From Pseudomonas sp. LS44 (GTDB lineage Bacteria > Pseudomonadota > Gammaproteobacteria > Pseudomonadales > Pseudomonadaceae), in contig NZ_CP102830.1 of NCBI RefSeq assembly GCF_024730785.1, positions 4,068,001-4,132,000 on the forward strand: DNA of 64,000 bases. Direction: 5' to 3'. Positions within the stretch are counted from its first letter, which is position 1; every line of letters starts with the position of its first letter. This document shows, piece by piece, positions 27,242 to 40,932 of this stretch. The notes below the pieces were generated by a model that saw only the letters and a list, made by a program, of their open reading frames with translations, did not search any database and was not told the origin of the DNA. The translations under genes were made by a program, and so were the position numbers.

Positions 27242-27454
27242 CCGCACTTCTCCTTCTCGGCGGCCGAAAATGGGTAGGCCGCTGGGTACGTCACCTTAAC
27301 CGACGGCAAATACGGACAATGATTCCCCGCGAGATAGAGCCTGCGGTGGAACAATCAACTTCATCGATAGTTACCATTATCCAGATGAACTTTTATATCA
27401 AATTCGTCCGAATACTATAGGCCCCGTAGCCCTTCAACCGCCCGGAGCCTTCCT

Positions 27455-27742
27455 ATGAAAAGCCCTATTTTTGCCACTCTGATCCTCGCCGGCCTGACTT
27501 CCAACGCCTTAGCCCTGCCCGCCGATGACCATCCGCAACCACCCGAAATGCGCCAGCCCAGCGCCGAAGTGATGGTCGCCGGTGATGGCTTCGAACGTAC
27601 CGGCGGTAAAGCCGCATCGGACTTGCGCGACGATCTGCAGCGCCTCGAAGTCGCCGGCGATGGTTTCCAACGTACCGGCGGCAAAGTCGAGCCGAACCTG
27701 CGCCGCGCTGGGCAACCTCTCGAAGTTGCGCAGAGTGCCTGA
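27455..27742 (+). CDS. small secreted protein with internal repeat
   Basis: 95 residues with a clear signal peptide (MKSPIFATLILAGLTSNALA). The mature part contains a tandem repeat: VAGDGFERTGGK, about 24 residues later VAGDGFQRTGGK, each followed by a short basic/acidic stretch. GGAG precedes the ATG. The upstream 150 bases are unusually AT-rich. No family recognised; by charge and size it may be an envelope or extracellular peptide. The ureE gene follows 265 bases later. Confidence 0.7.
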   Translation: MKSPIFATLILAGLTSNALALPADDHPQPPEMRQPSAEVMVAGDGFERTGGKAASDLRDDLQRLEVAGDGFQRTGGKVEPNLRRAGQPLEVAQSA

Positions 27743-28007
27743 ACCGTCCGCGGCGCAGCACTGCCGCCTTATTCGCCCCGCCAAGCCCGATGCAGAACCC
27801 TGTGCATTGGGCTTTTTTCTGGCCTAAATGCACCACTAAAGCGCACCAATTTAACTCGCGCACCACGAAGTTCCCGCTCTGCGCCCCATCCGCTGGCATG
27901 CCAGGCGTAGATCGCCGGCAAACCGCGTGTTGCCAAGCCTTGGCAAGCGCCTTGCTCTAGTCCGGACATAACACTGTCTGGAGCCAACTGATGGCCGGGA
28001 AAAACCC

Positions 28008-28508
28008 ATGCTGGTGATTCACCAGCGCATCGCCGCGCAAACTGCCTGGGACGCCGAACTGCACCTCAGCTTCGAGGCACGCAGCAAAAGCCGCCTGCGC
28101 TGCTTCAGCGCCACGGGCGAAGACATCGGCTTGTTCCTCGAACGCGGCCAGACACCGCTGTATGACGGCGAATGCCTGCGCGCCGAGGATGGCCGCGTGG
28201 TGCGCGTCTGCGCGCTGGCCGAGCAACTGCTGCACGTCACCTGCCGCAGCGCCTTCGAGCTGACCCGCGCCGCCTATCACCTGGGTAATCGCCACGTCGC
28301 CCTGCAGCTTGGCGACGGCTGGCTGCGCCTGCTCGACGACTACGTGCTCAAGGCCATGCTCGAGCAGCTCGGTGCGCAGGTAGAGGCCATTCAGGCGCCG
28401 TTCCAACCGGAGCATGGCGCCTACGGTGGCGGCCATCACCACTCCCACGCCGGCGAAGCCGAGTTCAGCTATGCGCCGCGTCTACATCAATTCGGCGTGC
28501 GCAAATGA
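28008..28508 (+). CDS. ureE: urease accessory protein UreE (nickel chaperone)
   Basis: 166 residues. UreE brings nickel to the urease assembly complex. It has the N-terminal peptide-binding-like domain and the metal-binding domain (HLGNRHVALQLGDGWLRL, DYVLKAMLEQLGAQVEAI). A short His-rich tail, GGGHHHSHAGE, should bind more nickel. The ATG at 28008 has GGGA upstream. The stop overlaps ureF as ATGA. UreA, B, C and D are not in the window. Confidence 0.95.
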   Translation: MLVIHQRIAAQTAWDAELHLSFEARSKSRLRCFSATGEDIGLFLERGQTPLYDGECLRAEDGRVVRVCALAEQLLHVTCRSAFELTRAAYHLGNRHVALQLGDGWLRLLDDYVLKAMLEQLGAQVEAIQAPFQPEHGAYGGGHHHSHAGEAEFSYAPRLHQFGVRK

Positions 28509-29200
28509 ACGCCAATCTGGCGCCATTCGCGGGTGCCTGGCAGTTGTTGCGCCTGGCCAGTCCGCAGTTGCCGATTGGCGGGTTCAGCTATTCGCAAGGC
28601 CTGGAAATGGCCGTGGAACAGGGCCTGGTGAGCGATTCACCGAGCGCCGCGCGCTGGATCGCCGACCAGCTGCTGCTCAACCTGGCGCGCTTCGAAGCGC
28701 CGCTGCTGCTGGCGCTGTGTCAGGCCGCCGCCGCCAGCGAGTGGGAGCGGCTCGAACAACTCGCCGCCGAGCAGCGCAGCAGCCGGGAAACCCGCGAGTT
28801 GCAGCAGGAAAGCCGGCAGATGGGCTACTCGTTGCAGCAATTGCTGGAAGGTCTGCCCGAGCTGGACGACGAATGCCGCGCCCTGTTCGCCCGCCAACCC
28901 ACGCCGAGCCTGGCCCTGGGCTGGGCACTGGCGGCACGCGCCTGGACCATCGCGCCGCAGGAGGCTCTGGCGGCCTGGTTATGGGGCTGGCTGGAGAACC
29001 AGTTGGCGGTGCTGATGAAAACCCTGCCGCTCGGCCAGCAAGCCGCGCAGCGCCTGACCTCCGAGCTGTTGCCGACGCTCGCCACAGCGCAGCGTCTGGC
29101 CACCGATACGCATCCCGAACACTGGGGCAGCGCCGCCTTCGGCCTGGCGCTGACGAGCATGGCGCACGAGCGTCAGTACAGCCGGCTGTTTCGCTCGTAA
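28505..29200 (+). CDS. ureF: urease accessory protein UreF
   Basis: 231 residues, all-helical. Typical marks are [27 protein letters not shown] and [12 protein letters not shown] near the end. UreF gates GTP hydrolysis by UreG and bridges UreG to UreD/UreH on apo-urease. Coupled to ureE by a 4-base overlap. Confidence 0.94.
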   Translation: MNANLAPFAGAWQLLRLASPQLPIGGFSYSQGLEMAVEQGLVSDSPSAARWIADQLLLNLARFEAPLLLALCQAAAASEWERLEQLAAEQRSSRETRELQQESRQMGYSLQQLLEGLPELDDECRALFARQPTPSLALGWALAARAWTIAPQEALAAWLWGWLENQLAVLMKTLPLGQQAAQRLTSELLPTLATAQRLATDTHPEHWGSAAFGLALTSMAHERQYSRLFRS

Positions 29201-29273
29201 AGCGCAAAAACCCAGAAACCCGATTAGCCAACAAGCGGCGACTGTCCGCCTTGAACATGGAGTAACCCGCGAT

Positions 29274-29888
29274 ATGAACAGCCAACCCCTGCGCGTCGGC
29301 ATTGGCGGCCCGGTCGGTTCCGGCAAGACCGCGCTGACCCTGGCGCTGTGCCTGGCGCTGCGCGAGCGCTACAACCTGGCAGTGGTGACCAACGATATCT
29401 ACACCCAGGAAGATGCGCAGTTCCTGGTGCGCAACGAAGCGCTGGCGCCGGAGCGGATCATCGGCGTGGAAACCGGTGGCTGCCCGCACACGGCGATCCG
29501 CGAGGACGCCTCGATCAACCTCGAAGCGGTCGACCAGCTCAATCGGCGCTTCCCCGGCCTCGAGCTGATCATCGTCGAATCCGGCGGCGACAACCTGTCC
29601 GCCACCTTCAGCCCGGAACTCTCCGACCTGACCATCTATGTGATCGACGTGTCGGCCGGCGACAAGCTGCCGCGCAAGGGCGGCCCGGGCATCTGCAAGT
29701 CCGACCTGCTGGTGATCAACAAGATCGACCTGGCGCCGCTGGTCGGTGCCTCGCTGGAGGTCATGGACCGCGATGCGAAGAAGATGCGCGGCGACAAGCC
29801 GTTCGTGTTCAGCAACCAGAAAGTCGGCCAGGGTCTCGACCAGATCATCGCCTTCATCGAACGCCACGGCATGCTCAACGCCGCATGA
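29274..29888 (+). CDS. ureG: urease accessory GTPase UreG
   Basis: 204 residues. A SIMIBI-class GTPase that powers nickel insertion into urease: P-loop [13 protein letters not shown], the metal-binding CPH motif in [15 protein letters not shown], and NKIDLAP for guanine recognition. It starts 73 bases after ureF. GGAGT precedes the ATG. Confidence 0.95.
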   Translation: MNSQPLRVGIGGPVGSGKTALTLALCLALRERYNLAVVTNDIYTQEDAQFLVRNEALAPERIIGVETGGCPHTAIREDASINLEAVDQLNRRFPGLELIIVESGGDNLSATFSPELSDLTIYVIDVSAGDKLPRKGGPGICKSDLLVINKIDLAPLVGASLEVMDRDAKKMRGDKPFVFSNQKVGQGLDQIIAFIERHGMLNAA

Positions 29889-29921
29889 GGGGCGAATCCT
29901 CTCGGCAAGCCTGTGCATAAC

Positions 29922-29981
29922 CTCCCCTCTCCCGCCTTTCTTTATGAAGAGCAGGAGAGGGACCGGGGGAGAGGGTCCCGC
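29922..29981. repeat. CTCTCCC-type imperfect palindrome
   Basis: CCCCTCTCCC near 29923 pairs with GGGGGAGAGGG near 29965-29975, around a middle copy of GGAGAGGGA. This is another repeat family of this chromosome, also seen at 43390-43495 and 47946-48052. It lies between ureG and hupE. Confidence 0.55.
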
Positions 29982-30009
29982 CCGCCCCAAAATCTGTCAG
30001 GAGACACCC

Positions 30010-30582
30010 ATGAACCTACGCAAAACCCTGTTCAGCCTCGCCCTGTTTCTCTCCCCGGCGCTGGCCTTCGCCCACCCCGGCCACGGCGACAGCGGCCTGG
30101 CGGCTGGCCTGGCCCACCCGGTCTTCGGCCTCGACCATCTGCTGGCGATGCTCGCGGTCGGCCTGTGGGCAGCACAGCAACAGGGCGCCGCACGCTGGGC
30201 GCTGCCGAGCGCCTTTGTCGCGAGCATGCTGCTGGGCGGCCTGCTCGGCTTCGAAGGCCTGCAGCTGCCGTTCATGGAAACCGGCATCGCCGCTTCGGTG
30301 CTCGCCCTCGGCCTGCTCGTGGCGCTGGCCGTGCGCCCGCCGCTGGTGCTGGCGCTGATGGTTACTGCGCTGTTCGCCAGCGCGCATGGCGTCGCCCACG
30401 GCCTGGAACTGCCGGCACTGACCAGCCCGTGGGGTTACGCCGCCGGTTTCATCGCCGCCACCGCTGCCCTGCATGGCGCCGGTTACGCCGTGGTGCGGCT
30501 GCTGCCGCAAGCCGCTGCACCGCTGGTGCGCCTCGCCGGGCTGGCCTCGGCCGGGACCGGGGCCTGGCTGCTGGCCGGCTGA
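30010..30582 (+). CDS. hupE: HupE/UreJ nickel permease
   Basis: 190 residues. A signal-like start ends at ALAFA and is followed by HPGHGDSGLAAGLAHPVFGLDHLLAMLAVGLWA, the HupE/UreJ metal-binding signature (HX5DH). About six transmembrane segments follow. It should move nickel (or cobalt) into the cell for urease. The frame extends back into ureG, but ATG 30010 has AGGAGA at 29999-30004 and is the homologous start. An overlap with ureG is therefore not needed. Confidence 0.88.
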   Translation: MNLRKTLFSLALFLSPALAFAHPGHGDSGLAAGLAHPVFGLDHLLAMLAVGLWAAQQQGAARWALPSAFVASMLLGGLLGFEGLQLPFMETGIAASVLALGLLVALAVRPPLVLALMVTALFASAHGVAHGLELPALTSPWGYAAGFIAATAALHGAGYAVVRLLPQAAAPLVRLAGLASAGTGAWLLAG

Positions 30583-30604
30583 GCCTGTGGGTTGGCGCTG
30601 GACT

Positions 30605-30684
30605 GTAGGTTGGCGCTGAGCGCAGCGATGTCCAACTGTGGGAGCGGCAATCGTTGGGCATCGCTGCGCTCAGCACCAACCTAC
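30605..30684. repeat. 80-bp inverted repeat, GTAGGTTGGCGCTGAG type
   Basis: The arms 30605-30636 and 30653-30684 pair with few mismatches. The motif reads GTAGGTTGG...GCTGAGCGCAGCGATG. A half-copy occurs at about 54433-54465. It lies between hupE and the phosphodiesterase gene in a 267-base gap with no gene. Confidence 0.75.
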
Positions 30685-30849
30685 GGAGCACCGTAGGGCG
30701 GATGCATTTGTTCGCGATGCCAGGTTCGCGAATCAATTCGCTCCTGCACCGTCACGCCCTGGCGACAATTCGCTCCCCTAAGCGCGCACCATTTGTCATA
30801 GTCGTCGGGTTTGATTCGCACGCTCGTCCCTGCTTGCTGGAGCCCCGTC

Positions 30850-31764
30850 ATGCTGCGTTTCGCCCGTTTTCTGCTTATCCCGCTGCTGCTCCTCGCCGTC
30901 GTAGTAGCCGGCCTGGCCCTGACCAGCCGGCCGATCACGCCACCGGTGGTGCTCAGCGGTTTCGGCGAGAAACCACTGGTGATTGCCCATCGCGGCGGGC
31001 GCGGCTTGTGGCCGGAGAACAGCCTGTTCGCCTTCGAGCGCGCCAGCGCGCTGGGCGTCGACATGCTGGAGATGGATCTGCGCCTCAGCCGCGACGGCGA
31101 ACTGGTGGTGATTCACGACAAGAAGGTCAATCGCACCACCGAGGGCAGCGGCCTGGTCGCCGACCTCGATCTCGCCGAACTGCAGGCGCTGGACGCCGGT
31201 TACCGCTGGAGCGCCGATGGCGGCGAAAGCTTCCCCTATCGCGGCCAAGGCGTGCGCATCCCGACCTTCGCCGAAGTGCTGCAGCGCTTTCCCGAGCGAG
31301 CCAAGGTAATCGAGATCAAGGTGCCGAATGTCGGCATGGAAGAGTCGCTGTGCGCCCTGCTCGATCACTATCGGCAGCGCGACAAAGTCATCGTCGGCAG
31401 CTTCTACGACCGCACCTTGCAGCACTTTCGCGAAGTCTGTCCGGGCGTCGCCACCTCCGCCGGACCGACCTCGGTACGCCTGCTGGTCGCGCTCGAGTGG
31501 CTGGGCCTGGGGCGCTTGCTATCGCCGTCCTACCAGGCGCTGCAAATCCCTCCGGCCAGTGACGGCATCACCGTGGCCAGCCCTGGCCTGCTGCGCACCG
31601 CCCGCGAACGCGGCCTGAACGTGCAGCTGTGGACCATCAACGAGCAGCCGATGATGAGCCACTTGCTGGAGATGGGCGCACAAGGACTGATCACTGATTA
31701 TCCCGACCGGGCCTTGCAGCTCCTCGGTCGTTCGACAAGCATCAGCTCCGTGAGCGACCAGTAA
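30850..31764 (+). CDS. glycerophosphodiester phosphodiesterase family protein
   Basis: 304 residues with an N-terminal membrane anchor or signal (FLLIPLLLLAVVVAGLALTS). The catalytic motifs of the TIM-barrel GDPD family are AHRGGRGLWPENS and EMDLRLSRDGELVVIHD, followed by the metal-site EIKVPN. The family splits glycerophosphodiesters into glycerol-3-phosphate and alcohol; with the anchor it likely works at the periplasmic face. A start at 30811 would add 13 residues; ATG 30850 directly before the signal is preferred. Confidence 0.87.
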   Translation: MLRFARFLLIPLLLLAVVVAGLALTSRPITPPVVLSGFGEKPLVIAHRGGRGLWPENSLFAFERASALGVDMLEMDLRLSRDGELVVIHDKKVNRTTEGSGLVADLDLAELQALDAGYRWSADGGESFPYRGQGVRIPTFAEVLQRFPERAKVIEIKVPNVGMEESLCALLDHYRQRDKVIVGSFYDRTLQHFREVCPGVATSAGPTSVRLLVALEWLGLGRLLSPSYQALQIPPASDGITVASPGLLRTARERGLNVQLWTINEQPMMSHLLEMGAQGLITDYPDRALQLLGRSTSISSVSDQ

Positions 31765-31884
31765 CTAGCCCGATCCAGATGAGCCGCTGCGTTCGCTCGG
31801 GGCGACTGTAGCGGGCACCGCCAGCGGCTTTGCACAGCGTTGCAACCCCACATGGCCACCGCGCAGCAGACCAAGGGCAGGGGC

Positions 31885-33283
<1,399 letters not shown>

Positions 33284-33359
33284 GTAGGAGCGAATTCATT
33301 CGCGATCGGCGCGATGGCTATCGCGAATGAATTCGCTCCTACAAAACGGGTTTGAACCG

Positions 33360-33717
<358 letters not shown>

Positions 33718-33948
33718 CCCGTCGTCCCCGGGGTTCAGGGGAAAGTCGCCACCTCGACTACCCACTGCGCCACAACGCTCTACACTCCCCACGACAATGG
33801 CGGCAGTAGAGCTGCCACTGAGTCAGGGGGAATGGCTCACTAGCTGTTGTACCGCGTTTCAGCCTCGCCGAGGCATCGGACGCCACACCCGTAACGGATA
33901 ACCGCCCCGCCGCCCAAGGCCGCGCGGGCAAAGGCAGATGGAGAATGG

Positions 33949-35079
33949 ATGATGAAGCGTTACCTAGGGCTCACCCTTGGCGTGAGCATGCTGACTTGCG
34001 CCAGCCTGGCCGGCGCCGCCCAAAGCCCGCAGCAAGCGACGCGACCAGTTGAAGCGGATCTGCCCTTTGGCAACACCGTCCAGAACGGCTACCGCCACGA
34101 GCTGCAACTGGCGCAGAACGATGCGAACGGCAACGCGGCAGCGAACCCCGCTGCATCCGACAAGTGCGCACGCATGCAGAACGACTTCGACATCGACCTG
34201 CACGAGCTGGTCAAGGCCGGCTGCCAGCCATCCCAGGCGCAGATCGGCAAGCTGATGGACAACCCGGTCGGCAACCTGGTGATCCTCCAAAACCAGTTCG
34301 ACTACACCGCACTGAAGGGGCCGAACAGCAACGGCACCCACTACATGGGCAAATACAGCTTCATACCGACCTTCCCGACCGAGCTGGGCGAGGACTGGAA
34401 CCTGATCCACCGGATTCCCATCTCCTACACCGATGCGCCGGTGAACAAGGATTTTGGCGACCTCGCCGGCATGGGGCCGGACACCATCATCCACTCCCCG
34501 GAACTGCCGGGTCTGCTGGAAAACCCCTACGACCGCACGCATGGCATGGGTGACCTGGGCTATGTCGGCATCGCCTCGCCCAAGGCACCAATCAAGCTCG
34601 CCAACGGCGCCAAGGTGGTGTGGGGCGTGGGCGGCACCGCGCTGTTCCCCACCGCCGAATACGATGTGCTCGGCCAAGGCAAGTATTCCGTCGGCCCGAG
34701 CGCCGTGGCCGCCTACCTGGGCACGGACTGGACCTTCGGGGTATTCCCGCAGCACTGGTGGTCGGTGGCCGGCGATGACGACCGCGACGATGTCAGCCTG
34801 ACCAACATCCAGTACTTCATCGTCCACTCGATCCCCGGCGACGCCCAGTGGCGGGTCGGCATGACGCCGAACGTCACCGTCAACTGGAAGGCCACCAGCG
34901 ACAACAAGGTCACCTTCCCGGTCGGCCTAGGCATCTCCCGGCTGTACAAGTTCGGCCAGCTGCCCGTGCGCCTGGGCGCGGAAGTCCAGTACTCGGCGAT
35001 CCACCCGGAAGACCAGTTGGGCAGCCGCTGGAACTTCCGCCTCATCTTCGTCCCGGTGATTCCGACCTTCCTGTTCTGA
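33949..35079 (+). CDS. outer-membrane beta-barrel protein (MetA-pathway/neuromedin-U-like family)
   Basis: 376 residues with a signal peptide (MMKRYLGLTLGVSMLTCASLAGAA). The body reads as alternating amphipathic strands and ends in Phe (VIPTFLF), the usual sorting signal of barrel proteins. The patterns GDLGYVGIASPKAP, VVWGVGGTALFPTAEYDVLGQGKYSVGP and WWSVAGDDDRDDVSL match the Pseudomonas family filed as phenol-degradation MetA-like transporters (also called neuromedin U). Role likely a pore for hydrophobic or aromatic solutes. It sits between two copies of the livF 3' end. GGAG lies five bases before the first ATG (33949); ATG 33952 is an equal candidate. Confidence 0.75.
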   Translation: MMKRYLGLTLGVSMLTCASLAGAAQSPQQATRPVEADLPFGNTVQNGYRHELQLAQNDANGNAAANPAASDKCARMQNDFDIDLHELVKAGCQPSQAQIGKLMDNPVGNLVILQNQFDYTALKGPNSNGTHYMGKYSFIPTFPTELGEDWNLIHRIPISYTDAPVNKDFGDLAGMGPDTIIHSPELPGLLENPYDRTHGMGDLGYVGIASPKAPIKLANGAKVVWGVGGTALFPTAEYDVLGQGKYSVGPSAVAAYLGTDWTFGVFPQHWWSVAGDDDRDDVSLTNIQYFIVHSIPGDAQWRVGMTPNVTVNWKATSDNKVTFPVGLGISRLYKFGQLPVRLGAEVQYSAIHPEDQLGSRWNFRLIFVPVIPTFLF

Positions 35080-35098
35080 CCGGCAACCGCACCACCCT

Positions 35099-35121
35099 GG
35101 GCCGGCGCTTGCCGCCGGCCC
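35099..35121. terminator. 9-bp hairpin between convergent omp and livF ends
   Basis: GGGCCGGCG (35099-35107) and CGCCGGCCC (35113-35121) pair around a five-base loop. It lies between two convergent stops and has no T-run, so it is a weak bidirectional candidate. Confidence 0.4.
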
Positions 35122-35159
35122 GGCCTCCCCCTCGCGCGCCTTCGCGCATGACCGCAGCG

Positions 35160-36741
<1,582 letters not shown>

Positions 36742-36745
<4 letters not shown>

Positions 36746-38022
36746 GGCGCCACCCCCTTGCGCGGCGCGAAGCCGCTGCGGCTGATGCGGATCAGGCCGC
36801 GCGGCCGCCAAATCATCATCGCCACCATCAGCACACCGAATAGCAGCACCCGGTAGTCGGCGAAGGTGCGCAGCAGCTCCGGCGCCACGGTGAGGACGAA
36901 CGCGGCGATCACCACGCCAACCGTCGAGCCCATGCCGCCGAGCACGACGATGGCGAGGATCAGCGCCGACTCGAAGAAGGTGAACGACGACGGGTTGACG
37001 AAGCCCTGGTAGGTGGCGAAAAACACCCCGGCCAGGCCGGCAGTGGAGGCGCCGAGGGTAAACGCCGAGAGCTTGACCAGCACGTGATTGAGGCCCAGCG
37101 AGCGACACGCTACTTCATCTTCGCGCAGGGCTTCCCAGGCGCGGCCGACCGGCATCTTGGTCAGCCGGTGCTTGAGGTAGAGGACCACCAGTACCACCAG
37201 AAACAGCACGATGTAGATAAACAGGAACTTGATATTGGGGTTGTAGCTGAGGCCGAAAAACTCGTGGAACGGCACGCCGCCGTCTTTGGCGCGGCGGGTG
37301 AATTCCAGGCCGAAGAAGCTCGGCGACGGCACCGACATGCCGTTCGGGCCGCCGGTGAAGCTCAGCCAGTTGTTCAGAATCAGGCGGATGATCTCGCCGA
37401 AGCCGAGGGTGACGATGGCCAGGTAATCGCCATGCATGCGCAACACCGGGAAGCCCAATATCGCTCCAGCCAGCGCCGCCAGGAGTGCCGACAGCGGCAG
37501 CACGCTCCAGAAGCCCAAGCCGAGGTAGTGATAACCGAGCGCCAGGCCGTAGGCGCCGATCGCGTAGAACGCCACGTAGCCCAGATCGAGCAGGCCGGCG
37601 AGGCCGACCACGATGTTCAGGCCGAGGCCGAGCAGCACGTAGATCAGCCCGAGAATCACCACGGTGAGCAGGTATTTGTTGGCGAAGAACGGGAAGATCA
37701 GCGCCAGCAGCAGAATCAGCGGGATGATCCAGCGCAACTGGCTCTGGTAGCCCGGCGCCCGCACATGCACGCCGGAGCCGCTGGTTTCGAAGCCGGCAAG
37801 CAGCTTGCGCCCCACGCCGCTGTGCAGGAACAGGCTGAACAGGAAGCGCCCGGCCATCACCGCGCCGACGATCCAGGCCAGGCGCTGCGGTTGCAGGTTG
37901 AAGCTGTAGCCGTCGAGGACCACGCCGATGATCGGGCCGAACACGATCAGCGCGATCAGGCCGGCGAGGACGGCATCGATCAGGCTGCGCTTGAGGTCGA
38001 GGGAAGTCGTTTTGGCAGTCAT
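36742..38022 (-). CDS. livM: Liv-type ABC transporter, permease LivM
   Basis: 426 residues with about ten hydrophobic segments. The permease motif EAWEALREDEVACRSLGLN is typical of LivM. ATG 38022 has AGGGG 7 bases upstream; the open frame reaches 38046 without a Shine-Dalgarno. It starts 10 bases after the livH stop. Confidence 0.92.
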
Positions 38023-38032
38023 GCTCAGCCCC

Positions 38033-38947
<915 letters not shown>

Positions 38948-39192
38948 GACTCAGTCTCGTCTTTTGGGCAACCGGCCATGGGGATGACCGGACCGCGAGT
39001 TGAAATCAGACGGGTACTACTGAACTGAACGACACCGGCAGCGGACTGCCCGGCGAGGTGAAACGGACTTCAGCAGTGCCCCGACATACACCGACCGACC
39101 AGACGCGTGGAACGTCTGGCCGGCCAGTCAGCGTGTCGCTCTTATTGATCAGGCCCGCTGAAGTTTGAACTTTCAGCCGGCACTCCGCAGTC

Positions 39193-39294
39193 GTAGGGCG
39201 GGTTAGCCGCGTAGCGGCGTAACCCGCCATGGATCTCGGCAGGCATCCTGCGGCCGGCCGGTGGGTTACGGCCTGCGGCCTAACCCACCCTACG
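39193..39294. repeat. two GTGGGTTAGCC palindromes between livK and livH
   Basis: Copies at 39193-39228 and 39260-39294 lie in the gap 38948-39363, in which no gene was seen. Hairpins here can protect the upstream livK message and let it exceed the permease genes, a common arrangement for binding proteins. This is inferred. Confidence 0.7.
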
Positions 39295-39363
39295 AAAATC
39301 AAAACATCAAAAGGCCGGATCAATAGACCCTGTTTACGATCTCGCGAGATCGCAAGCAGGTTC

Positions 39364-40485
39364 TTACTGCTGGTGGTATTTACCCTTGTCGTCCCACTCA
39401 TACATCACATAGTCGGAGACTTTCAGGTCGCCCTTGGCATCGAACTCCTTCTTGCCCATCACGGTGCTGACCGGGTGGGCCTTCAGCCATTCGCTGGCCT
39501 TGGCGCCATCGGTACTTTTCGCGCCGTTGAAGGCGGCGGCGAGAGTTTGCACGGAGGCGTAGGCATACAGGGTGTAGCCCTCCGGCTCGAAGCCACCGGC
39601 GCGGAATTTATCGATCACCGCCTTGCCGTCGGCAATCAGCCGCGGGTCGGCGCCGAACGTCATCAGCACGCCCTTGGTGTATTGCGGGCCACCGGCAGTG
39701 GTGACGAATTCGTCGGTCACTACGCAGTCGCCGGAAATAAAGGTCGCGGTCACCCCCTGTTCGCGCATTTGCCGCACCAGCGGACCCGCCTCAGGGTGGC
39801 AGCCACCGAAATACACCACTTCGGTACCGGCGGCGCGGATCTTGGTGACCAGCGCGTTGAAGTCTTTCTCGCCACGGGTCAGGCCTTCATACAGCACCGC
39901 CTCGACGCCATTCTTGGCCAGCTGCGCCTTGGTCGCATCAGCCAGGCCTTGGCCGTAGGTGTCCTTGTCGTGGATCACCGCGACCTTCTTGGCCTTAAGT
40001 GTGTTGGTGATGTAGTCGCCGGCGACGATGCCCTGCTGATCGTCACGTCCGCACATGCGGAGCATGCCGTTCAAGCCGCGCTCGGTAACCGCCGGGTTGG
40101 TCGAGCCGGGGGTGATGGCGATGATCCCGGCCTCGTCGTACACCTCCGACGCGGGAATTGTCGAAGACGAGCAGAAGTGCCCGACCACGCCGACCGCTTT
40201 GTCCTGATCGATCAGCCGGTTGGCCACCGCCACGGCTTGCTTCGGCTCGCAGGCGTCGTCGGCCTTGACCAGTTTGATCTTCTCGCCGTTGACCCCACCG
40301 GCGGCGTTGATGTCCTCGGCAGCCTGGGTCGCGCCGCGCCAGTACTGCTCGCCAAAGGTGGCGTTGGCACCGGTGTGCGGACCGGCCACACCGATCACCA
40401 CATCCGCCTGCGCCAGTGAAGAAACGCCGAATGCGGCGGTGACGGCGAGCGCCAGAAAACCCTTTCTGAAAATCGTCTGCGACAT
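39364..40485 (-). CDS. livK: Liv-type periplasmic substrate-binding protein
   Basis: 373 residues. A signal peptide (MSQTIFRKGFLALAVTAAFGVSSLAQA) precedes a Leu/Ile/Val-binding fold: GVAGPHTGANATFGEQYWRG, DDACEPKQAVAVANRLI, GHFCSSSTIPASEVYDEAG and YGQGLADATKAQL. It differs from the classical P. aeruginosa BraC in its binding loop, so the ligand may be another amino acid or an amide; the close genes for urease and the sigma-54 promoter point to nitrogen supply. It is the first gene of its operon. Confidence 0.92.
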   Translation of the reverse strand: MSQTIFRKGFLALAVTAAFGVSSLAQADVVIGVAGPHTGANATFGEQYWRGATQAAEDINAAGGVNGEKIKLVKADDACEPKQAVAVANRLIDQDKAVGVVGHFCSSSTIPASEVYDEAGIIAITPGSTNPAVTERGLNGMLRMCGRDDQQGIVAGDYITNTLKAKKVAVIHDKDTYGQGLADATKAQLAKNGVEAVLYEGLTRGEKDFNALVTKIRAAGTEVVYFGGCHPEAGPLVRQMREQGVTATFISGDCVVTDEFVTTAGGPQYTKGVLMTFGADPRLIADGKAVIDKFRAGGFEPEGYTLYAYASVQTLAAAFNGAKSTDGAKASEWLKAHPVSTVMGKKEFDAKGDLKVSDYVMYEWDDKGKYHQQ

Positions 40486-40554
40486 GGAAGTTGTGCTCCT
40501 GAGGTGGGGTTTGCTGCAAGTTGTTGTTTGATCAGCTTTTCAGCGATGGACACG

Positions 40555-40570
40555 AGCAAGGGACGTGCCA
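40555..40570 (-). promoter_or_regulatory. sigma-54 promoter of the liv operon
   Basis: Minus-strand TGGCACG (40570-40564), four bases, TTGC-T (40559-40555). The invariant GG and GC are 10 bases apart, as the RpoN consensus TGGCACG-N4-TTGCW requires. The predicted transcript starts near 40544, leaving a leader of about 60 bases before livK. Sigma-54 control implies an activator such as NtrC. Confidence 0.85.
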
Positions 40571-40845
40571 TGCAGTTTTTATTCGGGATAACTCACCAGA
40601 ATGTCGATGGCCTCCTTGCTGTCTTGTCGTAGGGATCGCCGCTCGAACCGCAACCGCCGCCACGAGCGGGACAGGCGCGAACGTGTAGTAACAATAGCCA
40701 GCGCCCCGCGCTTTGCACGCGACTGGTGCGCAGCCGCGGGACGGGCGCACTGGGAAGGTATCTGCGCAGGGCATCCCAGGCGGACTGCGACTTTCGGCTA
40801 AGGCGGGAAATGGATGGCTTGGAAATACGCGCGCAACCCAGCAAC

Positions 40846-40923
40846 GTAGCCCGGATGCAATCCGGGAAGGGTTCTGCGCAAACGCCATTTCTGGCCGTTT
40901 TTCCCGGATTGCATCCGGGCTAC
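40846..40923. repeat. GTAGCCCGGATGCAATCCGGG palindrome
   Basis: Exact 22-bp arms at 40846-40867 and 40902-40923 enclose 34 bases. Halves of the same family occur at 33226-33248 and 54318-54377. It ends 10 bases before the methyltransferase stop. Confidence 0.8.
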
Positions 40924-40932
40924 TGGCAGGGA

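Larger units (their letters stand above)
40486..40932. other. intergenic region upstream of livK
   Basis: Apart from the sigma-54 promoter (40555-40570) and a perfect 22-bp palindrome pair (40846-40867 and 40902-40923), nothing is coding. Between them is space in which activator sites could lie; I did not identify NtrC sites. Confidence 0.6.

Noticed and set aside
33949-35079. Insertion sequence as the source of the livF duplication
   Set aside because: No transposase and no terminal inverted repeats flank the barrel gene. A homologous or single-crossover event fits better.
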